Origin: Promethearchaeota archaeon
Lineage (GTDB): Archaea > Asgardarchaeota > Lokiarchaeia > Sigynarchaeales > MK-D1
Assembly: GCA_016839385.1 (NCBI GenBank)
Contig: JAEOUK010000564.1
Span: forward strand, 1-30,286
Reading direction: 5' to 3'
Length of the DNA: 30,286 bases
Below the pieces are notes generated by a model that searched no databases, was not told the DNA's origin, and was given only the letters and a program-made list of their open reading frames with translations. Position 1 is the first letter of the stretch. The number at the start of each line of letters is the position of its first letter. This document shows positions 15,331 through 24,084 of the stretch, in pieces. Made by a program: the position numbers and the translations under genes.

Positions 15331-16176
15331 ATGTTGCATAGAAAGCACATCACAATATCCTTAATTTTTGTATTTTCGTTATTAGTTTCGATATGGATAC
15401 TACAAATTTCTATTCCTTCTGCTCAAGGAGTCACCCAAGCAGATTATCATCCAAGCATTAATATAGATGGAAATGCTGAATTAGATGCATTCTGTTCTGG
15501 AAACGGTACCTCTGGAAATATAACTCATCCGTATGTTATTGAAAATTTAGAAATCAAATCAGACGGTGCTCAAAATGGATTCAAATTGTCAAATACTAAT
15601 CGTTATTTAATTATTCGGAATGTAAATATTAGCGAATTTTACCAATCCAGTAACAGTATTGGAATTTTTCTCAATAATTGTGTATATGTCACCATAGATG
15701 ATTGTCATTTTTATAATAATTCCATTGGGATGCAATTTGAAAATGTGACTAATTCCCATATAATTGACTCATCTGGGTCTATAAACAGATACAATGGAAT
15801 AAACTTCGAAAACTGTCACAATAATACACTTTACAATACGGTTGTATTCGAAAATGGCTTGAAGGAAAATGAAGAGAATGGTATGAATCTAATATCCTCC
15901 AATAATAACACTATCGAATACTGCCTTTTCATCGAAAATTGGGGTCATGGGTTATATCTTCAAGATTCATTCTATAATGTTGTTTTTGATACTCAATTTA
16001 TTTTAAATCATAAAGATTGTTTCTTCATCTTTAATGATCCCGAAGGAACAAATCAGTTTTATGACAATACGTGTAGAAAGCGGTCAATACCAGGCGCCCC
16101 TATAGGATTAATCGTTGGTTTGTCCATAAGTACTATAGTGATTTTAGTTTTGATCACAAGAAAGAAAATGAACTAA
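15331..16176 (+). CDS. Membrane-anchored right-handed beta-helix surface protein (NosD-like)
   Basis: The 281 residues start with a signal peptide (basic MLHRKH, hydrophobic 8-28, SAQG near 30-33) and end with a transmembrane helix (about 258-276) followed by TRKKMN, so the body faces outside. The middle has repeats of the type SIGIFLNNCVYVTIDDCHF, GMQFENVTNSHIIDS and GMNLISSNNNTIEYCLFIE, with about one turn per 22-25 residues, as in NosD/parallel beta-helix (CASH/PbH1) proteins. Several N-glycosylation sequons (NxS/T) are present. Substrate or ligand is unknown; polysaccharide binding or cleavage is common in this fold, but catalytic residues are not recognisable. Low-complexity Asn content is high. 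A 49-base gap follows folP. Confidence 0.8.
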   Translation: MLHRKHITISLIFVFSLLVSIWILQISIPSAQGVTQADYHPSINIDGNAELDAFCSGNGTSGNITHPYVIENLEIKSDGAQNGFKLSNTNRYLIIRNVNISEFYQSSNSIGIFLNNCVYVTIDDCHFYNNSIGMQFENVTNSHIIDSSGSINRYNGINFENCHNNTLYNTVVFENGLKENEENGMNLISSNNNTIEYCLFIENWGHGLYLQDSFYNVVFDTQFILNHKDCFFIFNDPEGTNQFYDNTCRKRSIPGAPIGLIVGLSISTIVILVLITRKKMN

Positions 16177-16184
16177 TCTCAAAA

Positions 16185-16208
16185 GGCGTGAAATTGGAGT
16201 TTCATGCC
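16185..16208. promoter_or_regulatory. 9-bp hairpin/inverted repeat next to the cofE TATA box
   Basis: GGCGTGAAA (16185-16193), six-base loop TTGGAG, and TTTCATGCC (16200-16208) pair fully, with one G-U wobble in RNA. The element starts eight bases after the stop codon of the surface protein and ends where the cofE TATA box begins. It may be a 3' processing/termination hairpin of the upstream gene or an operator for cofE. Confidence 0.5.
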
Positions 16209-16220
16209 CTTATATATATA
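16209..16220 (+). promoter_or_regulatory. Candidate TATA box of cofE
   Basis: CTTATATATATA is the best archaeal TATA match in the window. Transcription would begin near 16241, leaving a leader of about 55 bases before the ATG at 16296. Confidence 0.55.
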
Positions 16221-16295
16221 ACCTCATGACATCTCCGTACTATGTGGATGATAAGAAACGAACAACAATATTTACTTCCTTGATTTATTTTTTTT

Positions 16296-17102
16296 ATGGA
16301 ATTACATCCAATCAAAACTCCGATCATTTATGTAAAAGATGATTTAATTAAAATTACCCTTGAATCAATAAAACATGCCAATCTTGTTTTACAAGAGAAT
16401 GATATTCTGGTTTTTGCAGAAACTGTTGTAGGAACCTGCCAAGGTCGCATCGTTGATATTGAGGATGTGAAAAATGTAAGTGAAAAAGCGAAAGAACTCG
16501 CTGAGAAATATTTCATGGATCCTCGATTTGTACAAATTATTTTGGAGGAAGCAGATGTTATTTTAGGGGGAGTTCGAACAGTTTTACTCACCCAAAAAGA
16601 TGGCGTACTAATTGCGAATGCAGGAGCAGATAAGTCCAATTCAGGAGGATTAACAAAGGTTGCACTATTCCCAGAAAAATTAAATGACACTGTTAGAGAA
16701 ATGAGAGAATCTTTCCAGAAAGCTACAGGTTTAAAAGAATTGGGAGTAATTATTGCGGATTCTAGAGTTCAACCCATGAAGAGAGGAGTTATAGGCGTGG
16801 CAATCGCAGTTTCAGGATTTAATCCGATTGAAGATAATCGTGGGAGAAAAGATCTGTTCGGAAGGGTTCTTGAAATTACAACCCGTGCTGTAGCCGATGA
16901 TATTGTAAGTGCGGCAGAATTATTAATGGGTGAAGCTGATGAACAAGTTCCAGTGGTCTTAGTTCGTGGAGCACCAGTTCAATTTACAGATCGCCTGATA
17001 GAGAAAGATGAGATGCTCATGCCTCGAGATGAATGCTTATTCATGAATGTATTCAAGGATTTAGTTGCGTACAAACACCCAGAATATAAAAAACAAGAAT
17101 AA
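16296..17102 (+). CDS. cofE: Coenzyme F420-0:L-glutamate ligase
   Basis: The 268-residue protein has the family landmarks: an N-terminal HPIKTPII segment, DILVFAETVVGTCQGR (36-51), VLIANAGADKSN (104-115; usually NAGIDxSN) and VIIADSRVQPMKRGVIGVAI (151-170), followed by the DLFGR block (186-190). CofE uses GTP to add glutamate residues to F420-0, the last steps in making the deazaflavin hydride carrier F420. It is cytosolic and Mn/K-dependent in characterised enzymes. Its presence argues that the organism makes F420, although the nearby methylene-pterin dehydrogenase is the NAD(P)-type. The gene ends three bases from the convergent Mre11-Rad50 gene. Confidence 0.88.
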   Translation: MELHPIKTPIIYVKDDLIKITLESIKHANLVLQENDILVFAETVVGTCQGRIVDIEDVKNVSEKAKELAEKYFMDPRFVQIILEEADVILGGVRTVLLTQKDGVLIANAGADKSNSGGLTKVALFPEKLNDTVREMRESFQKATGLKELGVIIADSRVQPMKRGVIGVAIAVSGFNPIEDNRGRKDLFGRVLEITTRAVADDIVSAAELLMGEADEQVPVVLVRGAPVQFTDRLIEKDEMLMPRDECLFMNVFKDLVAYKHPEYKKQE

Positions 17103-17105
17103 ACT

Positions 17106-20100
17106 TTAATTCATTACTTTAGATTTTCCCTTAGAATCTCTTCCAATCTTAATCCGATTTGGGAATTGTTCTGCAACATCCTCTAAATGAGTGATAAGAA
17201 TTATGTTTTTAAATCGTGAACCCATTTCCAATATTTTATTTACAAATAGTTGTCGTGAGGAATCATCATCTAATGTTCCTAAATCTCCTTCATCAATAAA
17301 TAACGTATCAGATTTCCTGAATATTGCACCCGTTGTATCAGGAATCTCATCAATTCTTTCCATAATTGCAAATCGGATGGCCGCATTGATCTGAGTCTTT
17401 TCTCCGCCTGAAAATGTACTAGCTTCGCGAATAGAATCACCATCATCAACATGAATATCAAATCCAATCCCCTTACCACCCAGTGGAACGAAAGCGATTT
17501 TGTTTAAACGCCCGTCTGTCAGTTCTCCTAAAATTGCAGATGCTCTGATTGAAATTGCAGGTAAAATTTTTTCTAATGCAAATTTAGGAATTCCATCTAA
17601 ATGGAAAATATTCTTTCTCAATAATTTATGAATGTCAATTTCACGTTTCATAGAGCTTAAGATCTTTTTATCCGCTACAATTTTCTTTTTCAAGTCTTCG
17701 AGTTCTTTAATATTTCTTTTTAACATTTCTATCCTGACTTTAACTCCTTCTTTTGTACCAACGAACTCGTTTAACTCGTTTTCATCTTTAGTCAACTGTT
17801 CTTGTTTTGATTGGTATTCATTGTAAATTGGCTTGAGTTTATCTCGGTTTTTTTTATTTTCTTCTAAAAATTGTTGAGTTCTCTTAATATCCGACTCAGT
17901 TTTCTCGATCAACGCTGTAAAATCTCGAAGACTTGCTAATTGCTTTTCTAAATTTTCTTTTACGCTTTGTCTTGATTGGATAGCATTTATTTCATTCAAA
18001 ATCGGCTTTAGTTTCTCGTCAAAATTTTCATTAAGTTTTTGAGATTTTATTTGTTTTTGAAGGATTTGTTTCTTATCCTCAAACCGTTTAAGATCCAGAC
18101 TCTTTTTTTCTTGAATATCTTTTAGTTCTTGTTCGTATTGTTCTATTCTCTCATTTATTTCATCTGTTACGAAAACGTCTTTTGTGATTTTGTCTTGTCC
18201 TTTACCAACCTTTTCAGCTTGAATCTCTGTTTCTGACATTTCATCCATGAATTTTTGGATTCTATCTGTATCTGAATATTCTTTAGCCATTGGGATTTCA
18301 ATAGATTTTAATCGTGAGAGACGTTCTGAAAGAGATCCCACTTTCTTTAATATGTTGAAGGCTTGTTCTTTATTCATATCAGAGGATAGGGATTTGATTC
18401 GAGAATGTAATTTACTCAAATCATTTGTTATTTTTGATATCTGAGTCTCAAAATGATTTTCTGTACGTTTTTTCCCTTCATCTTCATTTTTTATTTGTAA
18501 TTCAATTAATTCTTTTTTCGATTTCTTTTCTTTAATTTCATCTTGTGTTTTTCGTAGCTCTGTTAATTCTGATGATAAATCTTTGAAATCTTTTATCTGT
18601 GTTTTTACATTTTCATAAATCTCTTGTTTTTTCTTATAATCTTTAAGGTTCGTCTCATTATCTGAATTCGTTTTTTCCATTTCCTTTATTTTATCAGATA
18701 ATGCGTTAAATTCAATAATTTTTTCATTCATTGATTCGAGGGATTCTTTTACTTCTTTTACTACATTTTTCTGGTTTGCAATATAGGAAATGATTTGTTT
18801 ATATCCCTCTTGTGCATTTTTTACTTCATCTCTTAATTCAGAAATTTTAGAAATTCGTTCAATATCAGCAGTAATAGCCCCTTCCATATTGTTATAAGAT
18901 TTTTCAGCTTTGTCAATTTTTTCCTTAAGATTTTTATCCATACTTTGAAAAATCTTAAGTTTAAATAACTTAGCTAAGCGTTTCTGACGTTCTGCAGAAG
19001 AAAGGGAGGAAAAGATTTGCAGTTCCTGCTGTCGAATAAAAAATGAAGAGATGAATCCTTCATAATCATATCCAATTATCTCTTCAAGTTTCTGTTCTTT
19101 CTCAGGAATGCTCAGTCCTTGAAAAGGTTTCTTATCGTTTATCGTAATCTGAAGTTTGGGAGATTTTTGATTTCGTTTCACTTTAATGATATTTGTACCA
19201 ATGTCTAGCTCTAGTTCTACGTATCCCCCTTCATAAAGGATCTCATCAATAGTCAATCCCACGTCTCGTCTTACACTTCTTTTGAAAAGCGCAAATGTTA
19301 TCGCATCAAGCAATGTAGATTTTCCAGTTCCAGTAGGACCAGTAATTACATAACTGCCATTATCAAAAGTGATTTTATTGGGACCTTTACCGTACTTGTT
19401 GAAATTTTGGACATTTATAGAACGAATAGAGAGTGCTCCTTTCTCAGTTACATTAGTAACTCTAAGTTGAGCGTCAATTAATTCATAACCCACATTCAAT
19501 AATTCTTTATAGTATTCATGGTCATGATACTTTTGGGTTAAGAAATCTTCAAATAAACTGGAAGGTGATAAATTGGCTTCCCGTAAATGCTGGAGATCAT
19601 CTTCGGATTGTTCAATATATTGAACTGTTGTGTAAAACGATTCTGAAAAATATGCATCAATTGCATTTTTATCTATATATGCATGTTTAGCTTTAGTATA
19701 TTTCACAGAAACTTGGCAAACCGCATCTTTAACATCATCTAGTTTTGGAGCATTATCTAAAATATATGAGGTTACATTCTGTGTGGATTTAGGCACCTCA
19801 ATTTCGATTTTCAGCAATTTTCTGCATTCAATTTCTTTAAATTCTAGATTGTTTTCTTCTGGTTGGTAGATAGCATAGTATTTTTTTGAGTCTCTCTCTC
19901 CCATGTGAATTCTATCTGTTGAACCCAAAACTACAATCCGATCATCATTGTATAATGTTTGTTTTAGATGAACGTGACCAAACATAACTAGATCGAAAAA
20001 TTTCTTTTGAATCATCTGTTCATTTATAGGAAACTCGCCAATTATTGTGGTGGGATTAGTTGTTTCTCGAAATTTACTTCCTTTGAGATAATAATGCCCT

Positions 20101-20675
20101 ATTAGTATTCGATGATCACATTCTTTTAGATCATTATCACACATATTTCTAATGTAGGTTTCTACAATTGTTTGTGCAATTGCGTGAGTATGATCTTTTT
20201 CTGAAATTGGGTATCCCTCTCTTTGTGCTAACGAGAGTAATATTTCATAATGAATGAATGGCAAACAGAGGATTCCAATTTTCCTCCCACTCGAAGGAAT
20301 TATTATACCTTCGTAATCTGTCACAACTTCAACATTTGGATAACTTGTGAGATCTTCTAGATCCACACCTCGTCTTGGATTGCGTGAAGAATCATGATTA
20401 CCTCCAATGATAAGAACAGGTATATTTGCATTTAAGAGAGGATCAAAAATACGCTTTCTCACAATTTTTCGAATGGTTGGAGAAATTATTTTCCGATCAT
20501 ACACATCTCCTAAAAAAATGACATGATCAGCTTTATTGGCAATAGCGTCTTCAACAATTTTCTCGCAATTGTTGATTACATCAAGATTTCTTTTGGAAAT
20601 ATTTAATTCGTAATCTTGAAGATAGGAATACTTCCTTCCGAAATGAGTATCTCCAATAAAGTATAGTTTTGTCAC
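17106..20675 (-). CDS. mre11-rad50: Mre11-Rad50 fusion protein (single-chain nuclease-ATPase)
   Basis: One uninterrupted 1189-codon frame encodes both proteins. Residues 1-370 have every Mre11 phosphoesterase motif: GDTH (8-11), GDVYD (56-60), GGNHD (91-95), GHYY (193-196) and GHVH (233-236). From about 415 begins Rad50: Walker A GPTGTGKST (446-454), Q-loop RQQ (548-550), long coiled coil about 560-1015, signature TFSGGEK (1087-1093), Walker B TLFIDEGDLGTLDD (1124-1137) and H1163. It processes DNA ends for homologous repair. No cysteine occurs after residue 320, so the CxxC zinc hook is missing. Start is GTG, six bases after herA. Normally the two are separate genes; a break between residues 370 and 415 (stop or restart) is not seen. 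Confidence 0.95.
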   Translation of the reverse strand: MTKLYFIGDTHFGRKYSYLQDYELNISKRNLDVINNCEKIVEDAIANKADHVIFLGDVYDRKIISPTIRKIVRKRIFDPLLNANIPVLIIGGNHDSSRNPRRGVDLEDLTSYPNVEVVTDYEGIIIPSSGRKIGILCLPFIHYEILLSLAQREGYPISEKDHTHAIAQTIVETYIRNMCDNDLKECDHRILIGHYYLKGSKFRETTNPTTIIGEFPINEQMIQKKFFDLVMFGHVHLKQTLYNDDRIVVLGSTDRIHMGERDSKKYYAIYQPEENNLEFKEIECRKLLKIEIEVPKSTQNVTSYILDNAPKLDDVKDAVCQVSVKYTKAKHAYIDKNAIDAYFSESFYTTVQYIEQSEDDLQHLREANLSPSSLFEDFLTQKYHDHEYYKELLNVGYELIDAQLRVTNVTEKGALSIRSINVQNFNKYGKGPNKITFDNGSYVITGPTGTGKSTLLDAITFALFKRSVRRDVGLTIDEILYEGGYVELELDIGTNIIKVKRNQKSPKLQITINDKKPFQGLSIPEKEQKLEEIIGYDYEGFISSFFIRQQELQIFSSLSSAERQKRLAKLFKLKIFQSMDKNLKEKIDKAEKSYNNMEGAITADIERISKISELRDEVKNAQEGYKQIISYIANQKNVVKEVKESLESMNEKIIEFNALSDKIKEMEKTNSDNETNLKDYKKKQEIYENVKTQIKDFKDLSSELTELRKTQDEIKEKKSKKELIELQIKNEDEGKKRTENHFETQISKITNDLSKLHSRIKSLSSDMNKEQAFNILKKVGSLSERLSRLKSIEIPMAKEYSDTDRIQKFMDEMSETEIQAEKVGKGQDKITKDVFVTDEINERIEQYEQELKDIQEKKSLDLKRFEDKKQILQKQIKSQKLNENFDEKLKPILNEINAIQSRQSVKENLEKQLASLRDFTALIEKTESDIKRTQQFLEENKKNRDKLKPIYNEYQSKQEQLTKDENELNEFVGTKEGVKVRIEMLKRNIKELEDLKKKIVADKKILSSMKREIDIHKLLRKNIFHLDGIPKFALEKILPAISIRASAILGELTDGRLNKIAFVPLGGKGIGFDIHVDDGDSIREASTFSGGEKTQINAAIRFAIMERIDEIPDTTGAIFRKSDTLFIDEGDLGTLDDDSSRQLFVNKILEMGSRFKNIILITHLEDVAEQFPNRIKIGRDSKGKSKVMN

Positions 20676-20681
20676 TGATAT

Positions 20682-22337
20682 CTACTCTTTCTTTGTGAAT
20701 AGTTTTCTCATATCGCCTTTAGCAATCTCTTTTTTTACCTCTGTTTGAGTTTTTTCCAAACCCAAGGATAACTTGATTGCTTGTTCGTCATGATAATCTT
20801 TTATATTGATGATTGAAGGTACTGCTATTGCGTCTCCATAAACGAAACATTCTCTTTTAAGCAGTCCAGCAATTATGTTCCTATATTGCTGTGGATCTGT
20901 AAGAGTTCCCACGGTGGTATCCATATCTCGTTTATCAGTTAGATGCATAACAAAACGATTGGCTACTTGGGACATTACCTCCTCATCAATCTGAGAAGGT
21001 CTTTGGTCAACAAATGCAAGTGTCAATTGGAATTTTCTCATTTCCCGTGCAATCCTATCGAAAATTGTATAGTTGATAATTCCAGGTTGTAGAAATTTAT
21101 GAGCTTCTTCTAAGACAACGACTAATGGAGGAAGATTCTTTTCATTCTTTGCCTCTCGTTTTGAGTAGGTCTCATATAGACGACGAGTTATTGCATTAGC
21201 AATGAAATAATAAAGGAACGAGTCTACACCATAGTCCCCAAAATCAATAATGATAGACTTACCGTTTTTTATGTTTTCGAAAATGTTCTCAATACTATCT
21301 TTTTTATTGGGAATAGAGGATATAAGGAAAGAGTAATTATCAAATCGACTTACGCGGTTTCTTATTGCGTTTAATGAAGCAGCATGAACTCTATCATTGC
21401 TAGTGTCATCATAAGTATCAATAAAACTCAGTAAATCTTGGTTTCCTTTTTCATTGTCTAATATTCTTAAAACATTTTTTGCAGCTTCACTTAGAGTTTG
21501 AGTGCTTGCAATAATATCTCCAGGAGTAATATTTTCTTTATAAAAAATAAAAGGTTCCGCATCATCGACTACTTTATCTCTATCTAATCGATAAATCTGA
21601 ACATCATTATCAAAATAATACTTCAATCCTCTGGATCGATCGTCTGCTCGTGAAAATAATCCATATTCTCCTTGCATATCAAAAATTAACAATCGAGAAG
21701 ATTTTTGTTTTAAAATATTTAAACAAATAATTTTGTTAAGAATAGATTTGCCTATGCCCGTACGTCCAAAAATCCCATAAGGTTTTCTCACAAGAGATTC
21801 AAAATCAATCGGAATTTCAAAATCAAATCCTCTAAGTGTTCCAATTGATTCAGTTTTTTCAGATTTTTGGAAAATGAAATCAATTTCTTCCTCTGTCACA
21901 TTTCGGCAGTCTGAGAAAACGGGGGGAATCGTGTCAAATTCACGAAATTCATCTTCCATTTTTTCCCCATTTTCATTTAATGTAATAATTTTTAAACAGC
22001 TTAGATCTGCAAGCCCATAAAATTCTTTTCCTCTGACTCCTTCAATTTGAGTCGATGGTATTAAATTGGTCAATGCAGTGTTCGCAAACTTCATCACTGT
22101 GTCATTTACCGGATAATAAAGTCTCCCAATCATACAATAATAGAGATATTTTTTTGTATCTACCACAATGGGTTGACCTAGTTTAAGATCATCAGGACTT
22201 TCCAAGATTTTTAAAGAGATTCGACTTTCAGTATCTGCATTACATACTTCTCCTATTTTCTCTTTTCCATCTGGTTGTTTTAACTCATCAAATTCTATTT
22301 TTAGTTCTTTTTTTGCCATGGCATCATCATTTTTCAT
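20682..22337 (-). CDS. herA: HerA hexameric DNA translocase/helicase
   Basis: The 551 residues contain a beta-barrel-like N-terminal region (about 28-120, HAS domain) followed by a FtsK/HerA RecA-type ATPase: Walker A GRTGIGKS (191-198), LLIFDMQGEYG (216-226), Walker B LVVVLEEAHKF (405-415) and DQRPS (444-448). HerA forms a ring that pumps duplex DNA into NurA so that ends are resected together with Mre11-Rad50. Its ATG overlaps the nurA stop as ATGA, and its stop lies six bases before the fused Mre11-Rad50 start, so translation is probably coupled. M7 at 22319 is an alternative start. The ATPase motifs are intact, so activity is expected. Confidence 0.93.
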   Translation of the reverse strand: MKNDDAMAKKELKIEFDELKQPDGKEKIGEVCNADTESRISLKILESPDDLKLGQPIVVDTKKYLYYCMIGRLYYPVNDTVMKFANTALTNLIPSTQIEGVRGKEFYGLADLSCLKIITLNENGEKMEDEFREFDTIPPVFSDCRNVTEEEIDFIFQKSEKTESIGTLRGFDFEIPIDFESLVRKPYGIFGRTGIGKSILNKIICLNILKQKSSRLLIFDMQGEYGLFSRADDRSRGLKYYFDNDVQIYRLDRDKVVDDAEPFIFYKENITPGDIIASTQTLSEAAKNVLRILDNEKGNQDLLSFIDTYDDTSNDRVHAASLNAIRNRVSRFDNYSFLISSIPNKKDSIENIFENIKNGKSIIIDFGDYGVDSFLYYFIANAITRRLYETYSKREAKNEKNLPPLVVVLEEAHKFLQPGIINYTIFDRIAREMRKFQLTLAFVDQRPSQIDEEVMSQVANRFVMHLTDKRDMDTTVGTLTDPQQYRNIIAGLLKRECFVYGDAIAVPSIINIKDYHDEQAIKLSLGLEKTQTEVKKEIAKGDMRKLFTKKE

Positions 22338-23404
22338 TTTGATATTTGATCTAGGATGCCATGGAAGGAATTATATTCGTTGCCTTCAACATCCACAGCT
22401 CCTGATATGAGTTCTTCTGGAGAAACTCCAATTTCTTTCAAATAATCTATGATTTCTAACTCATAGGTTGTTTTTAAATCTCTAACACTTTTTGCTAGTT
22501 TATGAGCTTCAATTAAACTGATAGGATATCCTGGTAGAAGATGAACTTGAGAATACAGCGCAAGTGCGGAGAAAAAATTATTTACATTCCCCCCATTCGT
22601 ACCAACATCCACCCTAAACCATTTAGTTGCTGAACTGTGTAATTTAGTTAGATGAACATCTCCCCATACATCATATTTCGTTTGCTTTTTGAAAAAATCT
22701 TTTGAAACAGGTATATAAGTTAAATTTGGATATTTTTTATCGTAATAACGCTTCAGATAATAATCATCAGTCAATGCGTGCTCGAAAGAACGCATATTGG
22801 TGGATTTTGAAATCCCAGCAAATGAGATATCATTTTCTTTACACTTTTCAATAATATCTTCCAGCATAGAAATCCTTGGAATTCCCTTGAATGAAAGCAA
22901 TGCCCCATCCTTTAACAAAATGCAGTTGGAACATTCCTCTGATAGTTTCTTTAAAGTTCTTTGTTCTAAATATGTGAGTAAATTGCTTGCAAACAAGGAT
23001 GCTTTACGTTCATCGAAACGTTTGGAAAATTCTGCGATTTCTCGATATATTGGATACTGATGTTTCAAAACATCTGGATCAAAGCTAATTAAACTCAAGT
23101 GATCATAATATTTAGGGGCGTTATTCTGAATATAATGAATTTTATTTTCCTTAATTGAGACTTTATAATCAGTGATTGCAATACGGAATAAAGCAATCCA
23201 AGTTACAGAGCCTAAAAACGAAAAAAAAAAGCAATAGGAGCCATCTACTGCAATGCAAGGAATTGCATCTTCAATTTTTTTTGGGAGTGCGAACTCTACT
23301 GCGTTTAGTTGTGAGGAAAATTTCTCTTTTCGCTCAATTTCCGAAGGATCTTTCCGCACTGATTTTAATATCCTAACGATTTCTACAATTTCTTCTTTTT
23401 TCAT
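22334..23404 (-). CDS. nurA: NurA 5'-3' nuclease
   Basis: The 356 residues show the NurA RNase H-like core: IAVDGSY (51-57, D54 as the first metal ligand), a central block with ILLKDGALLSF, the GISKSTNMR segment and a late RVDVG strand. NurA is a Mn-dependent nuclease that degrades a DNA strand within the HerA ring. It is the first gene of the nurA-herA-Mre11/Rad50 operon, overlapping herA by four bases. A GGGAG Shine-Dalgarno site is present about ten bases before the ATG and a TATA box lies about 70 bases upstream. Motif recognition rests on the conserved IAxDGS and KDG elements and on synteny; the identity is secure. Confidence 0.9.
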   Translation of the reverse strand: MKKEEIVEIVRILKSVRKDPSEIERKEKFSSQLNAVEFALPKKIEDAIPCIAVDGSYCFFFSFLGSVTWIALFRIAITDYKVSIKENKIHYIQNNAPKYYDHLSLISFDPDVLKHQYPIYREIAEFSKRFDERKASLFASNLLTYLEQRTLKKLSEECSNCILLKDGALLSFKGIPRISMLEDIIEKCKENDISFAGISKSTNMRSFEHALTDDYYLKRYYDKKYPNLTYIPVSKDFFKKQTKYDVWGDVHLTKLHSSATKWFRVDVGTNGGNVNNFFSALALYSQVHLLPGYPISLIEAHKLAKSVRDLKTTYELEIIDYLKEIGVSPEELISGAVDVEGNEYNSFHGILDQISK

Positions 23405-23413
23405 ATACCTGCA

Positions 23414-23420
23414 ACTCCCC
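23414..23420 (-). promoter_or_regulatory. Ribosome binding site of nurA
   Basis: The minus strand reads AGGGGAG about nine to ten bases before the nurA ATG, supporting that start codon. Confidence 0.5.
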
Positions 23421-23471
23421 TCTTTTTTCGATTATAATACTGAGAAACTCACCTTAGAGATCTATTGGATG

Positions 23472-23483
23472 TGTATTTATAGG
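23472..23483 (-). promoter_or_regulatory. Candidate TATA box of the nurA operon
   Basis: On the minus strand CCTATAAATACA is a strong archaeal TATA element. It predicts transcription from about 23450 with a 45-base leader before nurA. Confidence 0.5.
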
Positions 23484-23631
23484 TAAGCTAACTTCTTTAA
23501 ATGGCTATTACTAATTGCCTATTAAAAATCGCTGAGTGCAGTCAATTTCTGGATAGAAATTCAAGTATCATAAATTTTTATTTGTGTTGTCTAATTTTCA
23601 GTAGTTGAAATTTAATGACAGAAGTGGTAAG

Positions 23632-23641
23632 ACATAAATAG
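23632..23641 (+). promoter_or_regulatory. Candidate TATA box for the small membrane protein
   Basis: ACATAAATAG is centred about 33 bases upstream of the ATG at 23670, implying a very short leader of around seven bases. Confidence 0.4.
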
Positions 23642-23669
23642 CTACGTAGTCATTTAATTTGTATAAATC

Positions 23670-24056
23670 ATGAACGACGTTCAAAAAGAATATGAATCTG
23701 TCCAACGATTCATTTTTTTGGCTATATTGGTATCTGGATGTTGTATCTTTATTTTCGGAATCATTACCTTGAATTATCCAGCGATTATGCATGCAATTCA
23801 TTGGGCAGGAATTTTGGGTTTTGGATTGATGATATTTGGTTTTGTGGGAGTGTATTTAACTAATCCTGACCATATATCGAAAGTGTCAAAGGAACAAGAA
23901 ATAATTGAACGCGAAACGAATCATCGTGTTTCTGTGACAGTATATGTGAGTAACCCATATGAAGCAGTACTAGTGTTTGTTTTCTTCTTAATTTCCTCAA
24001 CAATGATGTGTTTTGGAGTTGTACAGTTATTTAACTGGATCGGAACCTTCTTTTAA
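23670..24056 (+). CDS. Three-helix small membrane protein, unknown
   Basis: I recognise no family. The 128 residues have three hydrophobic helices (about 14-33, 45-63, 98-122) with a hydrophilic segment between the second and third (HISKVSKEQEIIERE, about 69-83). No catalytic or binding motif is visible. The gene has its own TATA-like box and a short leader, is transcribed away from nurA and converges with the Roadblock gene, leaving only 28 bases of AT-rich sequence in which both transcripts could terminate. Confidence 0.75.
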   Translation: MNDVQKEYESVQRFIFLAILVSGCCIFIFGIITLNYPAIMHAIHWAGILGFGLMIFGFVGVYLTNPDHISKVSKEQEIIERETNHRVSVTVYVSNPYEAVLVFVFFLISSTMMCFGVVQLFNWIGTFF

Positions 24057-24084
24057 AAAATAAAATAAAACAAAGTAAAGAAAC

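Noticed and set aside
19400..19600. Hypothesis that Mre11 and Rad50 are joined only by a sequencing frameshift
   Set aside because: The linker frame is continuous with coding-like composition and no stop. There is also no good start with a ribosome binding site before the Rad50 part, although read-level data would be decisive.
23501..23608. 35-residue + strand frame upstream of the small membrane protein
   Set aside because: Cys-rich odd composition, no start signals, and it lies within the two divergent promoters.
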